Positions 55,026 to 64,000 of a DNA stretch of 64,000 bases are shown in pieces. The position numbers were made by a program, and so were the translations under genes. Source of the stretch: Pipra filicauda (taxonomy: Eukaryota > Chordata > Aves > Passeriformes > Pipridae); NCBI RefSeq assembly GCF_003945595.2, contig NW_024104448.1, positions 134,309-198,308 on the forward strand. Reading direction: 5' to 3'. Every line of letters begins with the position of its first letter. Positions within the stretch are counted from its first letter, which is position 1. Below the pieces are notes generated by a model that searched no databases, was not told where the DNA came from, and saw only the letters and a program-made list of their open reading frames with translations.

Positions 55026-55202
55026 CATTGAGTTTGCAGAACTAAAATTTCAAAACATAAGCAACACCAAGAAGCATACAGAACTGGCTCTCATTCAAAC
55101 TGTCAAAAATGGAAAAAACAAGCAAACCAAAACTAAAAAACAAGGAAAGAGAATGAATTCTATTATAGAAGCATAAAATAAGTAAAAAATGGAATAGTGT
55201 AC

Positions 55203-55326
55203 CTTTCCAGTTTTCCTATGATCCCAGTTCCTGGCTTCTTCCTGGATTTTTTCACATTCCTTCATCATTTTGTTATAAGGAAAGGATATTCTATATATTC
55301 TCTGCAGAGTTCCCATATCAGAGGAC
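55203..55326 (-). pseudogene. TARS3: TARS3 exon 8
   Basis: SDMGTLQRIYRISFPYNK and EKIQEEARNWDHRKTGK|GTACAC. Several conserved positions are changed. It is the last exon seen; the ~190-bp satellite begins about 180 bp further on. Confidence 0.8.
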
Positions 55327-56564
55327 CTCTGATACACAAACCCCAAACTTTAAGATAATATTATATAATATCACGGAAAGGAGAGATAAGCATTAACACA
55401 TTCAAACAGTATTATTTCTTTCCTTGGGAAGAGATTTGTATGCAGTCTTTGAGCGTTTGTTTATAACAAAGATACTTGCAGTGCCTTTTAGTCAGCATAC
55501 TAATACAGAAGACAAACAGAAGTGACTGGTCAAGTAATATTTTTATTCTACTTAGGTACCTTGTTTCAACTCACATCATGGCATGTTTTATTACTTCATA
55601 TTATAGCAGCTAGAAAAGCAGTTCAAAGCACGTTCAAAACATACTGCAGTAGAGAAACACGAAAGACACAACAAACCTAACTCTCACAGTTAATTCTTAG
55701 TTGTTTTGACAATCTAACACATAATCCCTGGAATTCAGAGTTCTACACACTTCAGTTAGGAAGCCAGCAAAAGCAACTATGATGAACATTCCAATGAGGT
55801 ATTGGTCTAATATGGTTACCAAAATTGGCATCTGTGAGTAACTTAAACTATACCACAAAAACAAAGGCCTCTGCAAACCCTGTCTTTGCCTTTCCTGTCA
55901 GCAATACCATCTTTTAACAGCAGCACTTGCAGATCTGCCATTTTACCTCCTGTACCTGAAAGATACCATCTGACAAGGTCAAAGTAGTATATTCTGACCC
56001 AATAAACACTTGGAGGTTCATTTGCTGCAGAACAGAGCGTGCACCCCCACGCACACACACGCAGATGTGACAGCAAGTACAGTCTCAAACCAGGACACTC
56101 GTACTATGAGGTGCAGTGCTGGTCAGAGGTCCTGGAACAGCACTGCCACATGGGCTTAGGCACTGCACTTCTCTACGGGGCATGGGACAATTGGTTCCAT
56201 AGCTAATCTAGTCACTACAAGCTACAGTATTCTTGCTGTGCTCTTCATCAGTCTAAACATGCATGTTAGTACACTAATACTCTGACAAAAAAAGATGCTG
56301 TTAACTTTCACTGATGTACTATTGTAATAGTCAAGAATCAGTAAACCTTGGACGCAGATGAATGATTAAAGTCTGCAGTTCTACTTGTAAAATGGGAGTT
56401 CAGAAAGAAATGAAGGACTATTTTCAGAGTAAACAAAGAAAACAATACAAAGAACCCTAGCATAATCAGCTCTGGAGAAATAAATACACAAATAAATCAA
56501 CTGTACCATTGTTTACTTCAATTTCAATGCACAGTTAATTTCAATTTACCCTAACTATTTTAAG

Positions 56565-56630
56565 GGCCTTAATTTTCCAATGTGTCTCACCCTGCAGAGA
56601 TTAATCAGTGGACCATATCTATATGCCAAA
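56565..56630 (-). pseudogene. TARS3: TARS3 exon 7, damaged
   Basis: YGPLINLCRV then RHIGK: a Gly-Pro-His triplet of the family is deleted and a 1-nt loss follows. The part before the YRYG block is not recognisable. Confidence 0.65.
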
Positions 56631-57307
56631 AGAAAAAAAGTGTTCATTTCCAAATACTCCAACATTTTCTCAATACAGTCACTAATGGTGCACAAGTTCG
56701 TGCTTGACACATTCCACCACGGTAGTAAATATGAATATGCAATGTGCAGCACATTCAGTGCTCCATAAATGTAACTGTGCCTTCTACCTGAAGTGAAATA
56801 TTCTCTCAGTAAATGCTCAGCACAGCTGATCTATTATCAAGACCATCATAACACACTCACCAACTCATATAGTTCCATATGTGAACTTTGTTAAAGCCAA
56901 CCAGGAAATTTCAAACTATGCATATCAAACAGGAAAATGGTTTTGCTATTTTCCAACCAACTGATTGGAATGAGCAACTAAATAAGCAGGTTCCTCACCC
57001 CCCAATAAGCTGAGAGTTAGTGTTACCCACTATGCACCAATCCAATGTCTGGGGTGGTAACTTATTTTAATCAGTTTACTGAAATGAGAGGGAATGAATA
57101 AAAACTGGATTTGCCATTTGTCCACAAATTGAGACCTAATCTGTCCCAGCAGAGAAAGAAAATACCTCGTTTTACAAAAGTAGCAATATTAATTGCAAAC
57201 CTAAGTCCCAATCACACAAGAATTTGGAAGTTAGAATATGTAGCAGTGAATCTGATGAGAAATTGGTTTAAATATGTTTCAAAATGGCTTTTTGTATTTT
57301 CTGCAGT

Positions 57308-57775
57308 GTCACTGTCTCCCTCTCCCAGACACCCCCTGTGAAGCTATTGTCTCCCACACAAGGTGTCCTGGGAAGGTGTCCTGAGGTGTTTCTCATTGGT
57401 CCTTTGTTAACCCCTTCCTATTGGCTGTTGACCCTTTACCTGATGGTTTTTTTCTGTGTGACCCTGAACTTGTGATTGGTTCCCCTTTGACCCTCCTAAA
57501 AGCTTTATAAACCCCTTCCCAACAATTAACGCCCTCTTGCCTCCTCTCCACGCCGGTGTGCTGTCTCTGTGCCTGCCATGGGGCCACATGGGGGGAGGGG
57601 AGGGCACCTCTCGCCTCCAGGCTCGGGGCCTGACAAACCCTGTCGCTGGAGTCCCCTTTCCCCGTCCCTCAAGACGTCGGAATGGTTCTTCAGATGGAGA
57701 TGGAACTAGAACTGGGCTCCCCCACGTCGTGGGTGGGGAAAGGGATCCAGAAGAATAAAAATAAAAAAAACCTAA
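57308..57775 (+). mobile_element. LTR-like promoter segment
   Basis: Three ATTGG boxes (about 57396, 57419 and 57474) stand before CTTTATAAACCCC (57502) in the spacing of an LTR promoter, and GAATAAAAATAAA lies near 57753. It begins with TGTCACTGTCTCCC. It sits in the TARS3 intron on the opposite strand. No target duplication or clear 3' end was found. Confidence 0.45.
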
Positions 57776-58514
57776 AACAAAAAACCAATTTATTCCTGTC
57801 TCAATTTAAATAAACTAACTATAAAAATACAATATCTTAGAAACATATTTCTTTACCTGTATATTGTGGTAGTTGGTGTCTTCATCTTCTCATTAGGGAT
57901 GTGACAGTTAAAAGTTGTTATACTGTGTGTGGAAACATGAAAAGTCAGAAACATCAATAAAATGGCTAACAAAATTCTCTTTTTAAAATCTGTATTAATA
58001 ATGCAAGTGCATTGGTAAAAGACACAACTAAGTTAAAAGTTTGTACTCAGCAGTTCAACATCCTTCAGAAGAGTTGCAAAACAAGAGAGGAAAGAGACAA
58101 AAACATCTTAAATCCCCTGATGGTGATTACCACCTGAACACCTCAAAGCATTGCAAAAGGCAATTACACAGCATAGTGAGACTGGCAATATTCACTGTAT
58201 AAAACAGGGGGCTATAGCAAAAGTCTTTTTTGACCTGTCTCTGCAAGTGAGCCAGAAGGAATGAGTGCCTTTTGTGTACTTATTTGTCATCTCATTGAGC
58301 CTGAGGTATTTTTGTGTAATACAAAATTGTTTTTATTAGTGCTTGAAAACATTCTGAACACTTGAGAGGAAACAGAGGGGGAAAGGGATGGTATTCTTTT
58401 TCTTTGTTTTACTAGACAGGTACAGTTCTGATGACTCAGTCACATGCAGCATTTTATAAAAGTTACATTTTAAAAGATCATTGTACCACAACCACAGCTA
58501 CTCAAAAGATTTAC

Positions 58515-58630
58515 CTTAAACATGTCTAACAGGGTCTCCTTGTTGACTTCCAGCCTTTCAAAAGCCTGTTTCTCTTTTATGATATTTTTACAGCGGTTCT
58601 CTAGTAGTGGGAGTTCAGTACTAGATACAC
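58515..58630 (-). pseudogene. TARS3: TARS3 exon 6, frame intact
   Basis: Reads GVSSTELPLLENRCKNI and IKEKQAFERLEVNKET to DMFK|GTAAAT. The acceptor has two AGs; the downstream one (58631) keeps the frame. Confidence 0.88.
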
Positions 58631-59450
58631 CTCTAAACAAAAAGACACAGGCAAAAGAAATATAAATTAATTATTTTGATATTTCCATTTTTTGAAATAA
58701 CCACTTTCTAGTGGTCTAATTGGAAACTGTAAAATGTGTTGTTGTGATTTGTCCCAGTATTTTCTTAGCTTCTTCCAATCAGTTGTATTTTCAGACACCA
58801 AACTCAGAAACGCAAATAATGCCACCTCAAACAAACCCACTGCAATCATTCCTAGAACAGTCTTTGACATGATTAAATGTCTGCAAGACCTACAGGTCGA
58901 AGTATATGTATGATTTAAGAAAAAAAATAGGGGGAAAAAAGCTTAACCCAGTTGCAGGAGTCTGTTTATGGGCTGATGCAGATTCAGTATTCTCCCTGAC
59001 TACAGAAAGATAAACAAGGAAAAAACAGAATTGTAAAGGTGTGCACAGTGATTAGAAAAGTAGTAAACACCTATACAAGTTATAAGCATATGTGCCTTCT
59101 CTACAAGTGACTGTGGCACTTGGAAACCAAACTCCCAGGATTCTTCAAGGAAACCATCTCCTTTGTCTCTCCAGAAGTTCATGAAGTTTTACCCAAACAC
59201 CACATTTTTTCCGCAGAACATCGAACAGCTGCAAGTCTTACAGAGCAGGTGTCTGAACAGTGCTCCTGAATTTAAATGTACATACACACTCAATTTATGT
59301 GCCTACATAGAAGACTAACCTGTCAGCTTCCAATCATATTAGAGACACTATTTTACTTTTAACATGCAGAAACTTGACAGAACAAAATAATTCTAGTACT
59401 GAGATTCAATACAGAGTATTAAAGTTCTAAGACACTGAAATTGTACCTAC

Positions 59451-59568
59451 CTTCAATATATATGTCAAAATAAAATCCATTCTCAGTTGATGGTCCATAG
59501 CATAAGCAGCCCCCAAAATATCCTTCCATGGCCTCTCCAAGAATGTGAGCACTTGAATGTCAATAAAC
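59451..59568 (-). pseudogene. TARS3: TARS3 exon 5 with nonsense codon
   Basis: After GTT TAT comes TGA (59562-59560) where the family has Trp, then [17 protein letters not shown] and [18 protein letters not shown] is the metal-binding editing motif and is preserved. The donor is GAAG|GTAGGT. Confidence 0.9.
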
Positions 59569-60716
59569 CTGCAAATAAAAGTCAGGTGAGCAAGCCATGG
59601 GGTCAGTGGCATTGTGTAACTAAAAAGGAAAAAAAATCAAACCATAAGTATATCTGCAGATGGGAAGTAGACTGGTTCCAGTTGTTTAAATTTTAAGAGA
59701 AGTAAAACAATTTTCTGTTCTCACTTTGAAGTACTCTAAATGATTAATACAATGGCAGATGTAGCACTAAAAGCCCACCATACTGTAGTCTGAAAGGTGA
59801 TGATTATACCTGTGCGCTATTCCATCAACTTAGTACTTACTGTACCTTGTTAATTTATAAGTTAGTTTCCAGTCAGTCAAAAGTCTATGCAACACTAATC
59901 AGATCTAAAACAATGTAGCCAATTAAGTTTCCACGGTTCACATTCAGTACCTTTATTAATAGGTCTGCAAAGTACATTACCTGAAACGTCAGCAGAGGGG
60001 AGCCAACAACCCAGTAGATCAATACCAGTCTCATGTTCTAAGTTCCTGTTAATTTGGACTAATTCAGAGCCACCGCTACAAGATAAAGCCTTTACAGGCT
60101 TCTGAAATACCTCAAACAAGCTTAATCATATGAATAATTCTTTGACAAAACTGAAGTCTAATTCTAATACATAAACATAAGCTTCAGACTGAATCTCATT
60201 AAAAAATAAAAAATCTTGGGTGTGTTGCTAAGTATATTCATAGTTTAATTGACTAAGATACGACTGCTTAAGGTTCTGATAAACAGTGCCAGTAAAAGGA
60301 GGTGTAGACTTTATTTATGACTCAAATCTAATGTTGGACAATTTTTAGAAAACAGCAAGACAGCCTTACTTTGCTTTCACTGTCTGATCTTCAAATGCAC
60401 TGTCAAACCACAGAACATATCTTAGAAGACATCAAACTATTTCAAGTTAGCATACAAATCAAGGTGTTCTGTATGATCTCATTTGAGAAATAACCTGTTT
60501 ATGTAAAAGAGAAAGATGAAAAGAACCCTAAGATTTTATTTACTCTCAGATAATAGGCACTTAGTATCTCACCTTCTTTGCTGAATCATGGGAAATACAT
60601 TACTTGAATAGTTTTGTGTGGGGTTTTTTATGTCAAGATTTTAAAACCTAATGCTGCAATCAATTTTATGTCATTAGTTCATCTAATCAAGCAGAAACCA
60701 GAGAGTGTTTACTCAC

Positions 60717-60840
60717 AGCTTTTGCTTCTTCTTTATCAAAGGTCAGCAGCTTCAGAGTACAATCTCCCTCCAGTGGACAATACAGGTCCCACAGTTCACC
60801 ATCCGCTTTGGCTATGACAGCATTTGAAGCCAACACTTGA
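60717..60840 (-). pseudogene. TARS3: TARS3 exon 4, frame intact
   Basis: 124 nt between TTTTAG and GTGAGT, reading NAVIAKADGELWDL, then CPLEGDCTLKLLTFDKEEA. It ends in phase 0. Confidence 0.88.
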
Positions 60841-61397
60841 CTAAAAAACCAGAACGGACGACAAGAGACCTGAACATTTAGGTTCAGACTTGTAAAAGAC
60901 CTTAGGTTTCTAAACCCCATGAGACCACAGCCACATCTCGTAGCACCTGAATACCTTAAATTTTTGTTTCTGTGGTGGTCTTAAACACTTTTCCACTTTA
61001 AAGGTAAAGAACCTTAAGGTCTTGAGAAGTTTCATTTAATGGTTTTCAGTGCCGGGGATCTGGAGGAAAGACTGCTTCTTACAATAAGTTCTACTGTATC
61101 TGGTAACTCACAAAACTTCCAATGTCTCTATTAATTCCTAGCAGTCTGACTGATTTACTTTTTAATTGGAAGCAAGCATTATGATCCTAGCACAGAACCT
61201 CAAGCATCACTCAGAACAGTAACCTCAACCAGCTGTTTATTATGCATTAAGCTGAAGGTTCAATGCTTTCCAAATGAACCAATTTAAGAGTCATCATCCA
61301 CTGACCATGACATATATTTTACACAACAAGGTAAGAGACAAATGATAGTAACAGTTTTATCACTGCAAAAGTACAACTCCTTGAATCTGCAGGTTAC

Positions 61398-61592
61398 CGA
61401 AGTCCTACAGCTAACTGAAATGGTGTGGTTTTCCCCACAAGATTCCCCTTCAGCCATTTTCCCATCTGTCAGAGTAATTTTGATAGATTTGCTCTGGTTG
61501 GCTCCTCTGTGACCTAGCAAAGCATCATGTTCTTTTTTCAGTGCTCCATAAAGCTTCAGTGTGTCTTCTGTGAAGCTTGGCACACACTGTAG
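61398..61592 (-). pseudogene. TARS3: TARS3 exon 3 (TGS domain), frameshifted
   Basis: Reads LKLYGALKKEHDALL and KSIKITLTDGKMAEGES, then an insertion puts the end of the exon in another frame. The donor is CTTCG|GTAACC. Confidence 0.8.
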
Positions 61593-62367
61593 CTGTAACA
61601 AATAAATTAGATTATGCACATACATATTTGTGAGAGAAATAGAATAAAAGGATTCACACTGTTGGTGCATCCCCAGAGGTCCCAACTTTGACCAGATTTC
61701 ACTGTACTAGAATTTATACCAAAATGCAGTAAACCATTTTTACATAATTATACAAAGGATAGTCCCATCCAACCTTCTGACTACTTTATAGTAGCTTTCC
61801 AATTTTCCATGCACTTTCATCAATCTGGGCCTAAATGGCTTTGCAAGTTTGACCTCAGAAAGCAGCCTATATTCCTGCCCCAGAATTTGCATTTGGCATA
61901 TGTCCTAGAGAAATCTGGATCACTCCAGTGAGCCCTCATTTCTGCCAGTCCATTCAAAGCATCAGATTCAAACAAGATAGTTCACGTGAAGGTTACTCTA
62001 GATATTAAGCTCTATTATAATACAGCTAGTGCTGCCAACGTCCTTTCAGCCATCACGCTGTTTAACTGCTCATGAACCTTCGCTCTCTTTAGGCACCACA
62101 GAATTATGACCTTTATTTCCAAATAACCCCAATCCTTTTCTTACATAAAAAGTAGAGATCTAAGAATGTGTAAGTTAACCCTACTAACACAAGGTGAAGC
62201 TCCTAAATAATATTTTTTTTCTCTCTGCTATAGCAAACCTTTTCCCCAAAAACTGGGATTTCAAAATACACAAAGTATTTCTGAACCTGATCAAACACCA
62301 CTTCTTCTATTATTATGTACCCTAAAATAACCATTTACATCATTCTGATGTTGTTTCACAGATTTAC

Positions 62368-62432
62368 CTTCTTTTTTCTTTTCCTCTTTTATTTTGATTC
62401 ACTGCATCAATTGGACTTGCACTGGAGACTTT
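62368..62432 (-). pseudogene. TARS3: TARS3 exon 2 (lysine-rich)
   Basis: TTTCAG precedes a 65-nt exon reading SPIDAVNQNKRGKEK, and AGAAG|GTAAAT closes it. A Lys-rich linker fits this position in TARS3. Its phase does not match exon 3, so the frame is broken here. Confidence 0.5.
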
Positions 62433-62734
62433 CTGAAAGCAGTGATAATACAAAGTATACCCCTACTATGCCTTTAAGACTTTTCCCAGCAATCGTTGAA
62501 ACAAACCAGACCAGTACAATATTGGGCTAAAAAGGTAATTACAGGGGAATAAGTTATGTCCTTAGCACTTATGACCCATCTAAACTGCATTTTTTTGATG
62601 TTCTGCAGACACAGCAAAACTGCTCAGTGGCACTACTACAACTATCACCGGCAAAAATCTCCCCAGCGAAACCGTGGGAGATCACACTGGCATACTGAAC
62701 AGTGACAACTTTCAGTGGTGTCATATCTGGCACA

Positions 62735-62912
62735 GGTTCACCCAGAGAAAATGTGGATGCCACATCCCTGGCTGCGTTCAAGGCCGGGTCAGATGGGGCT
62801 CTGAGCAACCTGGTCTGGTGGAAGGTGTTGCTGCCCACGGCAGGGAGTTGGAACAACAGGACTGATCTTTAGGGTCTTTCTCAACTCAAGCCATTCTCTG
62901 ATTCTATGATGC
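62735..62912 (+). mobile_element. CR1 LINE, 3' fragment in TARS3 intron 1
   Basis: ACATCCCTGGCTGCGTTCAAGG, GCAACCTGGTCTGGTGG and a GATTCTATGATG end identify CR1. Confidence 0.92.
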
Positions 62913-63079
62913 ACGCGCAAAGGCAGGTCCACTGCTCAGTGCTGCGGGCAGACACCGCGACCGGCTCCCACCCGCGGAGCACCGCGACCCCCGCGGGCTG
63001 GGGACGGGCGGTTCGGCGCCGTGAGTGCCCCTGTCCCGTCTCTCCCCGCAGAGGCCCGGCCAGCCCGTAGTCCACTGCT

Positions 63080-63430
63080 CGCCCCCCCACTCCGAGCGGC
63101 CCCGGCCTGCACCGGCGCCGGCCGGCCCCGCTCGGCCGCCGAGCCGTGGCGCAGGAGCAGGAGGCGGTAGCGCAGCCTGTCGTTCTCGGCCCGCAGCCGC
63201 TGCCGCTCGGGGCTGGCGCTGCCGGGGCAGAGCGGCTCCTGCGGCTCTTTACGCCGCCCGACTTCGGCCGCCAGCCAGCGCAGCTCCCGCGACACCCGCA
63301 GCGATGCTGCCTCGGCGATCGCCACCTTCGCCCCGGGCCTCTCCGGCCCCGGGCCCGGCCCTGCCGCTCCGCCCGCCGCCGTGACCCGCCCGGGCCCGGA
63401 GCCGTGCGGGGGTGAAGCTGTTGTCATCAC
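63080..63430 (-). pseudogene. TARS3: TARS3 exon 1 in a CpG-rich block
   Basis: The ATG at 63430 (minus) opens a frame with a Gly/Pro-rich start, then SRELRWLAAEVGRRKEP and QRLRAENDRLRYRLLLLRHG, a leucine-zipper-like segment resembling the TARS3-specific N-terminal extension. The downstream splice site is not clear. The CpG-rich block ends abruptly at 63421, so the original promoter may be missing. Confidence 0.55.
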
Positions 63431-63554
63431 TCGTTCTTCTAATTGAGTGAATACTTCTTTGTAGCTCTCGCTGCTGTGGCGTTAATTAATAAACGCACCC
63501 ACTCACCTGGCTCCGAGGCTGGTGAGCAATTGGAAAATGTCGATATCTACAAAA

Positions 63555-64000
63555 TCAGTTAGGTTGGAAAAGACCTTTGAGGTCATCGAGTCCAACCTAT
63601 GACCGAACGCCACCTTGTCAACCAGGTCTTGGCACTCAGTGCCACGTCCATTGTTTCTTTAAACATCTTCCAGGGACCATGACTCCAACACCTCCCCGGG
63701 CAGCCCATTCCAATGTCTGATCACCCTTCCTGAGAAGAAATTCTTCCTAATGTCCAACCTAAACCTCCCCTGGCACAGCTTAAGACTGTCGTCTTGTTCT
63801 GTCCCAGGTTCCCTGGGAGCAGAGCCCGACCCCCACCTGGCTCCACTCTCCTGTCAGGGAGTAGATGAGAGCAGTAAAGTTCCCCCGAGCCTCTGTTTCT
63901 CCAGGCTGAGCCCCCCAGCTCCTTCAGCCGCTCCTCATCAGAGTTGTGCCCCAGACCCTTCACCAGCTGCATTGCCCTTCTCTGGACAGCTCATGTTGAA
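63555..64000 (-). mobile_element. CR1 LINE, runs off the right edge
   Basis: GGTTGGAAAAGACCTTTGAG, GGCAGCCCATTCCAATGTCTG and CTCCAGGCTGAGCCCCCCAG are the reverse complement of the CR1 3' end. The window ends inside the element. Confidence 0.93.

Larger units (their letters stand above)
55203..63430 (-). pseudogene. TARS3: TARS3 (threonyl-tRNA synthetase-like) unprocessed pseudogene, 5' half
   Basis: Eight exons with introns in the parent order on the minus strand: exon 1 within 63430-63080, exon 2 62432-62368, exon 3 61592-61398, exon 4 60840-60717, exon 5 59568-59451, exon 6 58630-58515, exon 7 about 56630-56565 and exon 8 about 55326-55203. They cover the coiled-coil N-terminus, the TGS domain and the editing domain. 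The parent enzyme attaches threonine to its tRNA in the cytosol. Details such as VSSTEL and FP(Y)NKMM favour TARS3 over TARS1. Damage: a 4-nt-type frameshift in exon 3 after GKMAEGES; TGG to TGA in exon 5, just before the HSSAH editing motif; deletions in exon 7. The catalytic core never appears; satellite and LTR replace it. Introns show it arose by DNA duplication, not reverse transcription. Confidence 0.85.

Overview
The window looks like avian nuclear DNA, most likely from a songbird and perhaps from a small, GC-rich, repeat-dense chromosome. The evidence is several 5'-truncated CR1 LINEs of bird type, several LTR families left as solo LTRs with 5-bp target duplications, CpG islands next to long minisatellites, and two recognisable vertebrate loci (FLOT1 and TARS3). 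No bacterial-type operon, CRISPR array, rRNA or tRNA was seen. Placement on a particular chromosome or species is inference.

Layout. 1-3420 is tandem repeat: a 10-bp satellite, a C-rich minisatellite, and two arrays built on the same TTACTGGGAG core in opposite orientations. 3460-5618 holds two LTRs and a C-rich stretch. 5750-6032 is a promoter-like region and the first coding exon of FLOT1; about 11 copies of a ~191-bp satellite follow, and no further FLOT1 exon was found. 8.5-13.6 kb holds no gene I can support. 13921-19950 carries the best intact gene: an eleven-exon, 389-codon type I immunoglobulin-superfamily receptor with two duplicated [45-nt exon + Ig exon] cassettes, a stalk, a membrane segment and a tail with an ITIM (IHYSTI) and an ITSM (TTYAPV). 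20.9-23.3 kb is CR1. 23.8-29.3 kb holds a solo LTR, a decayed retroviral env with its 3' LTR, another solo LTR, and an inverted copy of the segment that lies directly upstream of the receptor.

29.9-41.5 kb has no gene I can support but three clean solo LTRs. 41.5-43.4 kb and 47.7-49.1 kb are CpG islands with splice donors, so they look like promoters. The second is flanked by two tandem arrays of composite promoter motifs: YY1/ETS-like units of ~42 bp and NRF1/E-box units of ~67 bp. Two 3' ends of an RTE-like non-LTR retrotransposon sit at 49.1-50.1 kb and, nested inside an LTR, at 51.0-51.5 kb. Both have convincing target-site duplications.

55.2-63.4 kb on the minus strand is an unprocessed pseudogene of TARS3 (cytosolic threonyl-tRNA synthetase-like): exons 1-8 are visible, with a nonsense codon and frameshifts. 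The region that would follow is occupied by the same ~190-bp satellite found beside FLOT1. The last 450 bp is a minus-strand CR1.

Overall the window is one probably working immune-type receptor gene, two island promoters of unknown transcripts, two relics of conserved genes (FLOT1 exon, TARS3), and many retroelements and tandem repeats. All boundaries and splice sites were read by eye.
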